Source of the DNA: Poecilobothrus nobilitatus
Taxonomy: Eukaryota; Arthropoda; Insecta; Diptera; Dolichopodidae
NCBI GenBank assembly: GCA_947095535.1
Contig: OX352774.1
Coordinates: 8,742,001 to 8,806,000, forward strand
DNA: 64,000 nt
Direction: 5' to 3'
Below the pieces are notes generated by a model that worked only from the letters and a program-made list of their open reading frames with translations, was not told the origin of the DNA and did not search any database. This document shows positions 1 to 10,300 of this stretch, piece by piece (the first letter of the stretch is position 1; every line of letters begins with the position of its first letter). Both the position numbers and the translations under genes were made by a program.

Positions 1-205
1 TAAATAATAGAAATACTTTTTCTCTTTTGAATTATTATTTGCATTTGCACCAATAAATACTTGGTGAAAAAACTTTGCATCGTGGAAACTAAATGTCAAA
101 TTTTTTCATTTGTACTCTTGCGGAATTGAAAATCAGTGCAAACTGAAAGTTTGCACGGGTACTGTCAAATTTTCTCATTTCCACCGTTGCGGAATCCGGC
201 CCCTG
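1..205. repeat. Right part of a probable terminal-inverted-repeat element cut by the window edge
   Basis: The stretch ends in a GC-richer terminus (GCGGAATCCGGCCCCTG) that stands out from the flanking AT-rich DNA. Two direct repeats of about 35 bp, both starting TGTCAAATTTT and ending TTGCGGAAT, lie at about 94-128 and 167-200. A sharp terminus with repeated subterminal motifs suits a MITE or other DNA transposon end. The left end is outside the window, so neither the inverted repeat nor a target duplication can be confirmed. Confidence 0.35.
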
Positions 206-3200
206 ATAATATTATAAACAAAATTTAAAATTTTGAAAAGTTCTCTTCGAAAACTACAAAAAGGGTTTGGATATAATTGATAAAGATATACTTAAATTCT
301 ACATTAAGCTATAATAGAGATATTAAATTCTACATTAAGCTATAATATAAATTGAGTGAAAGTAAAAGTATAAAACAGCAATCAGTATAAAGAAAGCATT
401 TTAGCATCAAAATATGATTAAATCATAAATTATAAAAAATTATTTTCATATTAAAATATCAAACTTATATTTGATCCTGAACCAAAATACAGTAACAGTC
501 ACATGTTAAGGTTTTTATTCTTTAATCAAAAAAAATTAAAAAAAAATTTAATGTACATTAGAAAAATTACATTAATATCTAGATTCGATTGTATTAATAT
601 TAAGTAAAAACACAAAAAGAACCAAAAATTAGTTAAAAAAGTTTATTAAATATTACAAAAAAAAAAAAAAACAAAAAACACAAATATATAGTAAATGACA
701 TCATTGAACTCTTACCTAATTAAATTATGTACAATTTTAATATTAAAAAAAAATTTTTTTTTTTTCTTTTTTAAATAACCCGAACATCATTTTATTAAAA
801 TTATTTTACTTATATATAAATATATTATATTATGTATATACTAATAATATATATGTATATACATATTTTGTCATTTTGACAAGTTTATTACAGAACTACT
901 TTAAGATTTACTGTTAGAGATCAAAAATATACCATTAAAATTAAAAATTTAGTTCACTAAAATAATAAATTTGTTCGAAAATTTTTTGATCACTCTGTGA
1001 CAAATAATTTCTAAGCAAATAAATTATACGCACATTTTACTATTAAAAGTATATTTTACAAGTTTTTTTTTTTTTTATTTTTTTACAATTTGATTAATTT
1101 CAGTTTTTTTTTTGTTTTGGTTTTATTTTTTTTTTTTGCTAAAGTAAAAATCTTTTAATGAATTAGAAAAAAAAAAAGAAGGTAAAAATAAAAATTAGGA
1201 TTAAATTTTGCCTTCTTCCTTTTTGACACGAATTTTAAAAGAAAAAAAACACTATAAACCACACGAACTGATCGGTATAAAGTTTCGCGATCTACTGCAC
1301 CCACACTTCATAGGATTTTTTTTTTTTAAATAAAAAAATAAAAAAATTAAAATGAAAAATTAATTTTTTTTTTATAAAATGCTTTTTTTTTTTTAAAGTG
1401 AAAAATAAAAATAAAAAAAATATAAAGAAAAAAAAACCGAACCATCAAAAATTTTTATTTATTTTCCGTTTATATATTTGGCACCCACCCATTTTAGCTT
1501 TAAATTTTCCTTCATTAATATGTGTGTGTGTGTGTGTGTTTATGCTTTTAAATTTTTTTTTTTTTTGGTATAGCAACGACGCCTATCCTTAAACTGTTGC
1601 CGACTAGTGATGCTGACGATCATACGGAAAATTAAAAATAAAAACAAAAAAAAAAAAAACGTAATTGGTTGTATGAACGATCGTTCCCTGTACGAATTTT
1701 ATTATGATATACATATATATGAATATATGTTTGTTTGGGTGTATGGATGTAAAATATATAGAATAAATGAGTTTGTATTAATTTTCAAAATATGTTTTTA
1801 TATATATGTGTATATGTTAATATGTATGTGAATGTTTGATGATCAGTTCAAATTTTTTTTTTTTTTGCTTAATGTTTATATTTTATTTTATATATAGACT
1901 TTAATTATTCTAGAACAAGAAAAATAATAGAAAAAAAAAAACATGAAAAAAAAGAAAGGAAAACATGGAGGGAGAATCAAAATTTATGATTTCTTTTTCT
2001 TAAATTATAGACTTGGAGATGACTGCTGGAAAAATAAAAAAAAAAAATTAATTTTAAAATTTCGTTCGAACTGATCATGCAATAATTTGTAACGTCTATG
2101 GACACAAAATGAAATACGTCGTAAGTGTATTGTATTTACGCTCTTTTGTTTCTCTCTTATTTTCTATTAATAACAGGAAGCAACAAAATCAGATCATAAC
2201 TGACTGTCAAATTTCAAATTAATTAATAACTTGTATTTACAATTTGTATAAAATTTTTTTGGGCTTAAGTTTCATGAAAGTTCTGACCACTTGTTGGAAG
2301 TTATGCCTAAAATAAAATGGCCATAAGTTTGATTTTTCAGTTTTTGATTTCAAATAACAAATATTGTACTTTATACGATACATTAAATGTGTATTTCTAC
2401 AAAATGTTTTAAACCGTTAAAAATTCAAAGTTTACATATATGCAAGAATCTTAATTTTAAGAGATTTTAAAGTTTTAATCAAATCAGATTTATATATTTT
2501 TTTCCATAATATTTATATATACTTTAATGTATATGCGGAATTTTGGATTAGGAAGGATTTTAAAGAAGGGTTAAAAATTAAGACATTTCCTTTTTCCAGA
2601 ATATTTATATATTCGTAATATATATACAAGATTCTGAATTAGGAGAAATTTTGCAGCTGGGTTCTGGAAAAGCGTATACTTATAACCTAGCGTACACTTG
2701 CGGCAGTCTTCACTATTTTAAATTATTTGATGTTGCTATATTCATATGAATAAAAATGATTAGAAAGGATTTTAAAGTTGGTTACAAAATCTGGGTACCG
2801 TTATCATTACTTTAAAATTAAATAAAAGGGTACGAAATCAATTTAAACCTTCGACTAATATATGGGAAGAACTAAGAAAAAAAAAATCTTTAACCCTTCT
2901 TATGTGACACATTTTTGAACCATATTTTTTAATTAAATACTTTTTTTTTCTTCTAAAACCGAATTGCCTGCTTTTGTAGGATATAAGAAAGTATACCAAT
3001 TAGACATCAGATTTTAGTATTTGTACATTAGATAAATGTATGTGCATGTCTTTTAATGTATACTGTGGTTCAGTCCTTATAACATTCTATATTTACTGGT
3101 TTATTATGCGTAGTAAAGATATTCCATAATAAGTATAATTAAAGTTTTTCTGCTTTGCTAAAGTACTATGAGATACTTATTTATATATTTTTCTTCATTC

Positions 3201-4511
3201 TTAAAAATTTCTAATTTTTTAAATAAATATAATTTGTTTTTTTATAACTTGCTCTTGTTTTACATTTTCATTAATTTAGTTGAAGGAAGAAAAATGACAT
3301 AGAGGGGAGGGAATTTTTCAAAATTTAAATATCCAGAAAAAGAAAAGAAAAATTTAATACAAAAAAAAAAAAGGAATTTTATTATTTTCTGCATGATACC
3401 ATCTATTGTATATTAAAAGTTGAAATATTTAAGCATTTTTTTTTTTTTTTATTTATCAGAAAAAACCATATGTTGATTTATAAAATTTTTCTTTTTTTTT
3501 TTGGAAAATGTTTAGATTTTTTTTTTTTTAGTACTTTTTTGTACTGATGTAAACATTACTTTTAGATAAAGGTGTATAATAGTATAGATACATATATATT
3601 TGTATTCTTTCATACATATTTTATTTATGCGCAATCGTGTGAAGGTATTTTGGAATTGGAAAATTATAAAAAAAGAAGAACAAAAAAAAAAAAAAAAAAC
3701 AGAATATAAAAGAAAAAAGAAATTGGAACTAAGCATTAAAAGGCAAAAAAAAAAAAAAAAAATTATGATATCGACCAGATACACTATTTAAAGTTTTATT
3801 TTTAGTTTTTGTATATATAATTTAATTTTTATTTAAACTTTAAACTTTCAATATTAAAAGGAATTTCTTAAAAGAATTGATGAAATTTAATTCAATAATA
3901 TTTGATTCAAAAAGAAATATAATATTCTTTTTTATAAAATTTAATTATTATATAATTTAATATATATATATGTATGTATATGTGTCTGTACTATTATTAA
4001 TATAGTAAAAATTATTTTTAGGGTTTGATTAATTTCAAGAAAATTTTTTGTTTTTTTTTCAAAGAAGTTCTTCTTATTTGTGATAACATGATGTTTCTCT
4101 AGTCTAGGTGCATTTTCCTTTATATTTATTCTTTTAACATTCTTAAAGTAAACAGTTTCTAAGAGAATTATTTCGACTAGGCTAGAAACAAGTAAAGCAC
4201 TTTATGTCCCATTCTTTATTGTTAACTTTTGTTCTTTTAATATTGTCTAAACTGTATATAGAAGTACATAAATAGTTCTAATCTTCATTCAGTTCTTTAT
4301 TATGAGAATTTTCTTCTTTTTTTTTTTTTTTAAACAGGGGGATACTAATAATTTAATGTTATTTTAATAGGTTGTCTTGTTGAAATAAGGATAAATATAT
4401 AATATTTTAGTTTAAATAAATGTTAGATAACAAAAAAAGACAAATATGTAATTCTATTTAAAACTCATTATTATATTTTTTATTTTTAATTATTAATTTA
4501 TTTCATTTTAT
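206..4511. other. AT-rich intergenic DNA, no gene recognised
   Basis: Poly-A and poly-T runs and TATA-type repeats fill this stretch. A roughly 30 bp unit (core ATTCTACATTAAGCTATAAT) is tandemly duplicated at about 293-352, and a (GT)n microsatellite lies at about 1519-1540. The short open frames here translate to lysine/asparagine or phenylalanine runs and look like products of base composition. Part of 2450-2700 resembles the tandem-unit repeat seen at 15.0 and 56.8 kb, in the other orientation. Confidence 0.6.
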
Positions 4512-5243
4512 TTATTTTGCATTTACTTCATTCGAACCACTAAATTTTTGTCCTATTTTCTGAAATGTATTTGCAATATTTTGCCACATTTCTGTCATAG
4601 CTTCTGTTACTTTTTTAAAAATACCAATTTTTTCATCAACATCTTTGTCATTCATTGATTTTGAATTATTGTTATTATCTGATTGACGTTTACGTCGACG
4701 ATTATCCTTTTTTCTTGATTTTTTATCATTTTTTTTTCTACCACGTTTTTTTGTTTCACTATCATCAATAGCTTCTTCATCATTATTATCGCCATTATCA
4801 TCAGTTTGAGACCCTGTTTTACGACATGGAATTGGAGCTCGTTTTTTGCGTTTTTTCTTATCATCATCATCATCATCATCGTGAGTAGGATCAATTAAGG
4901 CACCTCCCATTCCAGCTTTAACATAATAACCTGCTTCAAATTTTTGTCCGAATACATTTATATCTCTTGAACGGGATTCTTTCACAGCAAAACCTTCATT
5001 TGCTATACCAGCAGCATTCATTCCCATTTCTTGTACTTTACCAAAAACATCATCTGGGGAACGTTTTTTTCGATCATTCGTTAAATTAGTAGCCGTTTTA
5101 GTTTTCATTAAATTTGTATGTCCATTTTGATGAAATAATGCTGATCTTTTTGAAAGTTGTTTTGTTTCATTTACATTGTTACATAGTGCGAGTACAAAAA
5201 CAAATCCAACAAAAATAAAATGAAAATATATTTTAAATTTCAT
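4512..5243 (-). CDS. Secreted precursor protein with C-terminal amphipathic peptide (gene 1 of a divergent pair)
   Basis: A single-exon frame of 243 residues starts with a clear signal peptide (MKFKIYFHFIFVGFVFVLAL, then C). The body is low complexity: a run of seven Asp (122-128) runs straight into KKKRKKR, and there are several basic processing sites (SKR at 31-33, RKKR at 58-61, KKR at 133-135, RRRKR at 182-186). Cleavage after RRRKR would release a 57-residue peptide with N-terminal Gln, Asn-rich at first, whose residues about 205-234 (from KIGIFKKV to GQKF) can form an amphipathic helix. An AATAAA follows the stop directly and a TATA box lies about 100 bp upstream. The other gene of the pair, at 7744-8585, has the same layout. 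I do not recognise a named family; a secreted peptide (antimicrobial, salivary or venom type) is inference only. Confidence 0.72.
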   Translation of the reverse strand: MKFKIYFHFIFVGFVFVLALCNNVNETKQLSKRSALFHQNGHTNLMKTKTATNLTNDRKKRSPDDVFGKVQEMGMNAAGIANEGFAVKESRSRDINVFGQKFEAGYYVKAGMGGALIDPTHDDDDDDDKKKRKKRAPIPCRKTGSQTDDNGDNNDEEAIDDSETKKRGRKKNDKKSRKKDNRRRKRQSDNNNNSKSMNDKDVDEKIGIFKKVTEAMTEMWQNIANTFQKIGQKFSGSNEVNAK

Positions 5244-5339
5244 TTATAGTTTTTAATTTTTTTTTTTGTTGAAAAAATGTTTTGTTAATTTTCAATTAGT
5301 ATTAAATACTTTATTACAGTGATATTCTGATTAGTTTAG

Positions 5340-5348
5340 ATATTTATA
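5340..5348 (-). promoter_or_regulatory. TATA box of the 4512-5243 gene
   Basis: Read on the minus strand this is AGTATAAATA, with an initiator-like ATCAGAATATCACTG about 15-25 bp further down. Spacing to the ATG at 5243 would give a 5' leader of about 70-80 nt. Position and sequence fit a TATA promoter, but TATA-like strings are frequent in DNA this AT-rich. Confidence 0.45.
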
Positions 5349-6370
5349 CTAAAAGATAAGATCTATTAGAACCGGAAACTGAAATACTAACATATTGTAA
5401 TTTAACTTATTCACGGAAGTACAACGATAAAAAGAAATTCAAGTATTTTTTTTTTTTTTTTTTCTACAGAATCACGAATATTTTAATTGCTAATTAATTT
5501 ATTATTTTCTGTTAAATATTACGAAAGAGAAAATGAGAACAGATTAAAATGTTTTTAGTATAAAACTTAAGGAGATTAATAATAGAATTTTGGAGGTTTC
5601 AAAATAAGATTTCATATAATTAAAATAAAATAGTACTTTAAGTTGCTTTTCTAATTTTTTAAAATTTGTGTGGTTAACTAAAGTTTTTATTATGTAATCG
5701 TAAGTTCATAAGTTAATAAATGTTTTTTTTCTAATATTAAAGATAAGTTTAAAGACTAATTTTTATTTTAAATGAAATAATGTTTTTTATAATAATTTTC
5801 AATAATTTTGGGAGTATATAAGTATTTTCTTACAGAATTTGTTGCCCCTGATTAAAGCCAAGCTGCTAGGCAGAAACAGTAGGAAGCAAAACTGAAATTA
5901 ATGCGAAAATATTAAAGAGATTTCCCTACTTATTGGAAAAGTTTTAAGTCAGCCATCTAATTCACTTAAAATAAAACTTTAATTTTAAATATGTAAGTTA
6001 TAAAACAAAATTTTAAACAAGAAGCAATATTATTGATGCGCTAGTTATCTCTTTTTGGTCTTATGGCTTCCATTGTATACAGATACAGATTAAGATGAAT
6101 AAATATAATTAAATTTTTTGAAGTATTTCAAAAGTACAATTTAGCTTTTGTTGAATGTTAATATAGTTATTAAAAAATTAATTTAATTAGATTTAATAAA
6201 TTTAAGACTATGTAACATGGAAAAACTTATAACTTAAATCTAATTAAATAATTATTAATTTTCTAGTAAGACAAGATCTGTTACAAGAATATCTTAGTGT
6301 TATATTCTTTTTCCTTCTATTTGAGTTATCTCATTATCAAATTTTTTTTTTAAATTATCCAAAAACACAA
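5349..6370. other. Intergenic DNA between the divergent genes, no gene recognised
   Basis: Mostly A/T runs. A GC-richer patch at about 5840-5890 (CCCCTGATTAAAGCCAAGC) follows an acceptor-like TTACAG, but the open frames are very short and have no recognisable homology. Confidence 0.5.
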
Positions 6371-6379
6371 AGGATGTCC

Positions 6380-6928
6380 CATTGGTATAGTGCCACATTC
6401 TTTCTGACTAAACTCATCTTCACATTTAACTAATATAATGAAATGAAACACCTAATTGTTAAAGCAGTATATTCGGCAGGTAGTAGGGATAATAGAGGAT
6501 AGGACAAGGATGAGGAAACTTTGAATTGAGAAGTGAAACTTTAAAGGCAACAATGATTTCGCCATTATTACTATTTTCCTATCAGTAACGAAGTCATCAA
6601 CAGTTCCTGCATTAGGCAACAATTTAAGGCAATTCCACTGTCACTGTAGTAACTATTATTATTAGAATTCATGATTCTTATTATTACGATTTACAGAGTT
6701 AAGACCATCAGTGGATTACAATATGTCATAGTAGTATACAATACCTTCCTTGTAGTAGTATACAGTGTATAGCAGTTATTATTGTTGATATTACAATTAT
6801 TATTATTTGTATACAGTATACATTATTATTACAATATAAAATTACTACTTATTTTTTTATATAACCTGACCGAAGTTTGAACCCTTCGATGGAAAGGCTG
6901 ACAACTTAATGACTACGCCATGAATCAG
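6380..6928 (-). mobile_element. tRNA-headed SINE, family 2, copy i (diverged)
   Basis: The right end, read on the minus strand, is tRNA-like: CTGATTCATGGCGTAGTCAT (A-box region), then GGGTTCAAACTTCGGTCAGG (B-box region). The body matches the copies at 19.76-20.14 and 60.95-61.54 kb, including two related sub-units built around TACAAT/TAGTAGTATAC and several ATT-rich spacers. The left limit is approximate, set where similarity to the 61 kb copy fades. Confidence 0.6.
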
Positions 6929-7743
6929 ATTGTCTTTAGTATATTTTAATATAAATTTGATTTGATCTGTTTCGGAGCAGACTAAAGCTTACCATAAAAG
7001 TATTAAACAGATACTAAGTGCCCTAAGATTTCAATTATTTATCTCATTGTAATAATTTTTAGTAATTTTGTTAAGTTTTATAATAAACTTTGTTAATTTT
7101 ATTGACACTTTAAGGGCTTCCACATTTAATTCAACTTTTAAAATTTAAAATTTTTTCACCATCCTTTTCTTATTACTGCACGAATTCATTAATTGTATAA
7201 TAAGGCGATTTATATAACAATATACTGCTAATGACGGAAATGAGTTTAAAAAGTCTTGAACTTTTTTATTTCTGCAAGATAAAAGGAGTTTTTAATTAAC
7301 TGTATATAATATGATGCAGAAAGGTGATTAAATTCAAAAAGGGGGATCATTATTATGTATTACTATATGTTATTAATATTTATCATACTTTAATTTGTTT
7401 TTCGTTTTAAATTATGAGTTTATATGAATCATAATAATATGATTTATATTAAATAGCGTGAATTGTAATATGTAACACTTAATTTAGATAATATGAGATT
7501 TGCAATTGTTTTTTTTTGTATTATTATGTAAGGAAAATTTAAATTGTGTTTTCATTTTTTTAAATTTTCATGTTAAAAATTAATTAATTTCACTTTTATC
7601 TTAATGTATTAAGTTTAATGACATATAAATTCTATATTCTAAATTGTTTATTAAATTCAATTTAATTATAGTTAATTAAAATTTAATTACAAAATCACTT
7701 TAATTTATTTAAATTTATACTTTGAAATTAAATCATTACTAAA
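6929..7743. other. AT-rich upstream region of the 7744 gene, nothing else seen
   Basis: No open frame, tRNA-like head or repeat terminus is evident. The last 60 bp before the ATG at 7744 contain no strong TATA box. Confidence 0.5.
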
Positions 7744-8585
7744 ATGTCATTCATAAGCATTACAATTATTATAATATATTTGAGCGGAATTATTGTAAAT
7801 GGATTAAGTGTAAGAAAATTATTTATGAAAAAATATAATAATTAAATAAAATTTAATTTTAGTTGTATTCAAATAATAATTTCAATGAAGCTGAATTTAA
7901 AAACACCTTACAAGCACAGGATCCCATTGAATCTTCAATAAATAATGATAATTATAAAACTTTTTCTTCATTTTCACCAAACTCAAAATCAGATATTAAT
8001 GAAAAATCAATAACAAAGTCAGTTCAGAGTATCTTATCGAATAGTTTGGATCCTTTAGGATATAAAAATGTAAAAGAAGAATATAATTTTGTTAAAAAAA
8101 AGTCAAATAATTATTTTGAACGTAAAAGTGTTAGAGAAAAAGTTGATTATTTGCATCAAATGAAATCACAAGAAAAAAATGATAATAATAATTTAGAGAA
8201 ACAAGATACAAAAATTAATATTTATTTTCAAAAAAATTTCATTTTTATATTTCCTAATGCCATACAAAAAGCAATCAATTCTTTACCGTTAACTCAAAAT
8301 CAGAATAAAGATAATTTAGAAAATGTATTAAACTCTTATACCTCTATAAATCCGACAATATCAAACAATGCGATCATAAAAAAATCAATACAATATTCTG
8401 ATGTTAAGAGAATGAAACGTCAAGCTAATAAAATACAGGGTGATTATTCTGAAGGTGATTATGGTGAAGAAATTATTCCTCGTCAAAATAATCAAGGTGA
8501 AGAAGAAGATGGTTTTTTTACGAAAATTTTCAAAGGTATTGTTAATTTTTTTAAAAGTATTGGAAAAATTTTCAGTCAAGATTAA
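7744..8585 (+). CDS. Secreted precursor protein with C-terminal amphipathic peptide (gene 2 of a divergent pair), two exons
   Basis: Exon 1 (7744-7809) encodes a 22-residue hydrophobic signal peptide starting MSFISITIIIIYLSG. A 53 bp intron (GTAAGA..TTTTAG, 7810-7862) is in phase 0. Exon 2 (7863-8585) opens LYSNNNFNEAEF and runs to a stop, giving 262 residues. The middle is Asn/Lys/Ser-rich without a recognised domain. Near the end KRMKR is followed by Gln (residue 209), so furin/prohormone-type cleavage would free a 54-residue peptide, first acidic, then an amphipathic helix (GFFTKIFKGIVNFFKSIGKI). This matches the layout of the minus-strand gene at 4512-5243: KR|Q, similar peptide length, and a terminal NxFxxIGxxFS pattern. 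A polyadenylation signal (GAATAAAT) lies about 50 bp past the stop. Probably a paralogue of that gene; function unknown. Confidence 0.75.
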
Positions 8586-8743
8586 TTTATTTTAATTTAT
8601 TTTATTTATATAAAAACAAAAAACAAACAATTTGAATAAATATAATTTAAATATTAGTATAGAACTTGAGTTTTAATCATTTGAATATTGGGATTTAATT
8701 AGAAATGGACGGGGCTTGGATGACAATAAAAAAGTTCTTCCAT

Positions 8744-8882
8744 TTATTTTTCGAATAATTCGTATCCTTGCTTCTGTGTAGATTGTCCAAGACGGTCAGA
8801 CATAATATAGATGTACGGTATTCTGATGGCTGCATATGAATATGATGAATGAACGGACGACGGGTTTTGATAAAATAACATC
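8744..8882 (-). CDS. Possible terminal exon of an unidentified gene
   Basis: On the minus strand a pyrimidine-rich tract ends in CATTTCAG at 8883, then an open frame of 45 codons (MLFYQNPSSVHSSYSYAAIR to GYELFEK) runs to TAA at 8744-8746, which overlaps an AATAAA. Composition is clearly less AT-biased than the flanks, and the residues are not the Lys/Asn/Phe/Ile runs that chance frames give here. No upstream exon was found and I do not recognise the protein. Phase is uncertain because the frame begins with its own ATG one base into the exon. Confidence 0.3.
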
Positions 8883-9261
8883 CTGAAATGAAAAATAAAA
8901 AAATTTTTTTTGAATTAAAACATACTCTATATGTATTAACTTATTTAAATTTTATTTAAGTTTTTTTTTTAAGCCTATTTAAGTCGAGGGGTGGATATAC
9001 TTAATAAAGTTATTTTAATTTTATTCTACAGAAAATATTTTATTTTTGAGAAGAGTGTCCAAAATTAAATTAAGGTTTTTTAATTTTATGATAAAAACTA
9101 TTATTATTAAAACTATTATCAAAATATTTTACAGTTTAAATAAGTTTTAATATAAAATAAAATGGGTAAAAATATTTAATAATCGGTTTGAATAAATTGT
9201 GAAAATGATAAGATTTTTTCTAATTTTGTAAGATGATACGATAAAAATATTATTAAAATAA

Positions 9262-9417
9262 TTATTGATACATCAAGCTATCGATATTGATATAAAGAAA
9301 ATACTGAAATCAATAAAGAAAATTCAATCTCAAGAATTAGATGAAGTTTTACGTTGTTTTGAACTTGTTGACAATATGAGTCGTGCGAAAATAATCTCTT
9401 TGAATGCCTCAATCTAG
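9262..9417 (+). other. Coding-like fragment, unidentified
   Basis: A 51-codon open stretch reads as a plausible globular or coiled segment (core SQELDEVLRCFELVDNMSRA) and ends in TAG. The same frame stays open for another 16 codons beyond the TAG. There is no start codon, signal or clear splice acceptor, so a pseudogene piece or an isolated exon are both possible. Confidence 0.22.
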
Positions 9418-9939
9418 TTGAATGACAATAAAGATCAAATACACAACAATTTGAAAAACTACTAACATGTTTTTACAAAACTACAAAGTACATAACACTC
9501 AAAGTAATTAATTAAATTATTCGGTAAGGTAAAAAAAAAGGCTAGGAAAGGATTTTAACTCAAATTAAAACAAAACTAATTATTGTCTTGATTAAAATAA
9601 GAAAAATCTATTATAGTAATATGTATATATACAACTGTTTGTGGTTCAATTCATCATTCGCTTAAAAAATATAACGCTTTAAGATTTCAGATAATTCAAT
9701 CTATTCTTAAACATCACTATATATAATTATAATTGCTTGTAGAGCACTTAAATATATCGCCGAGCAAAACACATTCGATAAGCTGTTGGTATTAATTTAA
9801 CTTTAGAATTTCATAGGTTTAATGAATATACAATTAGTAGATGTTTTTTTTTCTTATATAAGTCAAATAAGTTTTTATTAAACATCATTTTGACTAATTT
9901 CTTTTCCGTATAGGTATTTAACAAAAAGTCAATTCCATA

Positions 9940-10300
9940 CATTTTACAGTACAGTTATTCCATATGTCACAATACAGTAGTGGTATCATTACAATGTAAT
10001 GGAAAAAGTTGTAATATATTGTCCTTTTTAAAATTTAATAGTTCTCTATTACTTAAATTTTTTCAAAACATGCCTTCCATTCTTCTTGCTTTAGGTATTA
10101 AATCATTTATATGCTCCATTTGAAATTTAAGTACCTATCAATAATAACTCCAAAATTTTTGTATTTATACTAATCTTTTTAATGATTGTGCTATCCATAT
10201 ACTTGGACTTTACATGATATTGTTTCATTTTTTACTTTACACAAGATTTGTTTTATTAACATTTACCTAGTGGTGGATGAGCCAATAAACAAACTAAGTA
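9940..10300 (-). pseudogene. Degenerate non-LTR retrotransposon reverse-transcriptase tail
   Basis: Minus-strand frames, joined across frameshifts and stops, resemble the thumb region of LINE reverse transcriptases, where a conserved G-V-x-x-D...L-x-F...H-I pattern is followed by KARR: I see NFGVIID in one frame, then YLKFQMEHINDLIPKARRM in another. Frames are broken every 20-40 codons, so this is an old relic. Clade not determinable by eye (CR1/Jockey-like is plausible). Confidence 0.35.

Noticed and set aside
1561..1640. Less AT-rich patch with GACTAGTGATGCTGACGATC, considered as a conserved exon or promoter
   Set aside because: No open frame of useful length, splice sites or recognisable motif.
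3512..3791. Overlapping plus and minus frames of 63-90 codons
   Set aside because: Both are translations of poly-A/poly-T runs (Lys or Phe strings).
8840..8890. Box C (ATGATGA) and box D (CTGA) spacing suggesting a C/D snoRNA
   Set aside because: No terminal stem pairs the flanks, the span is short for this class, and the same bases are better explained as a terminal exon on the other strand.
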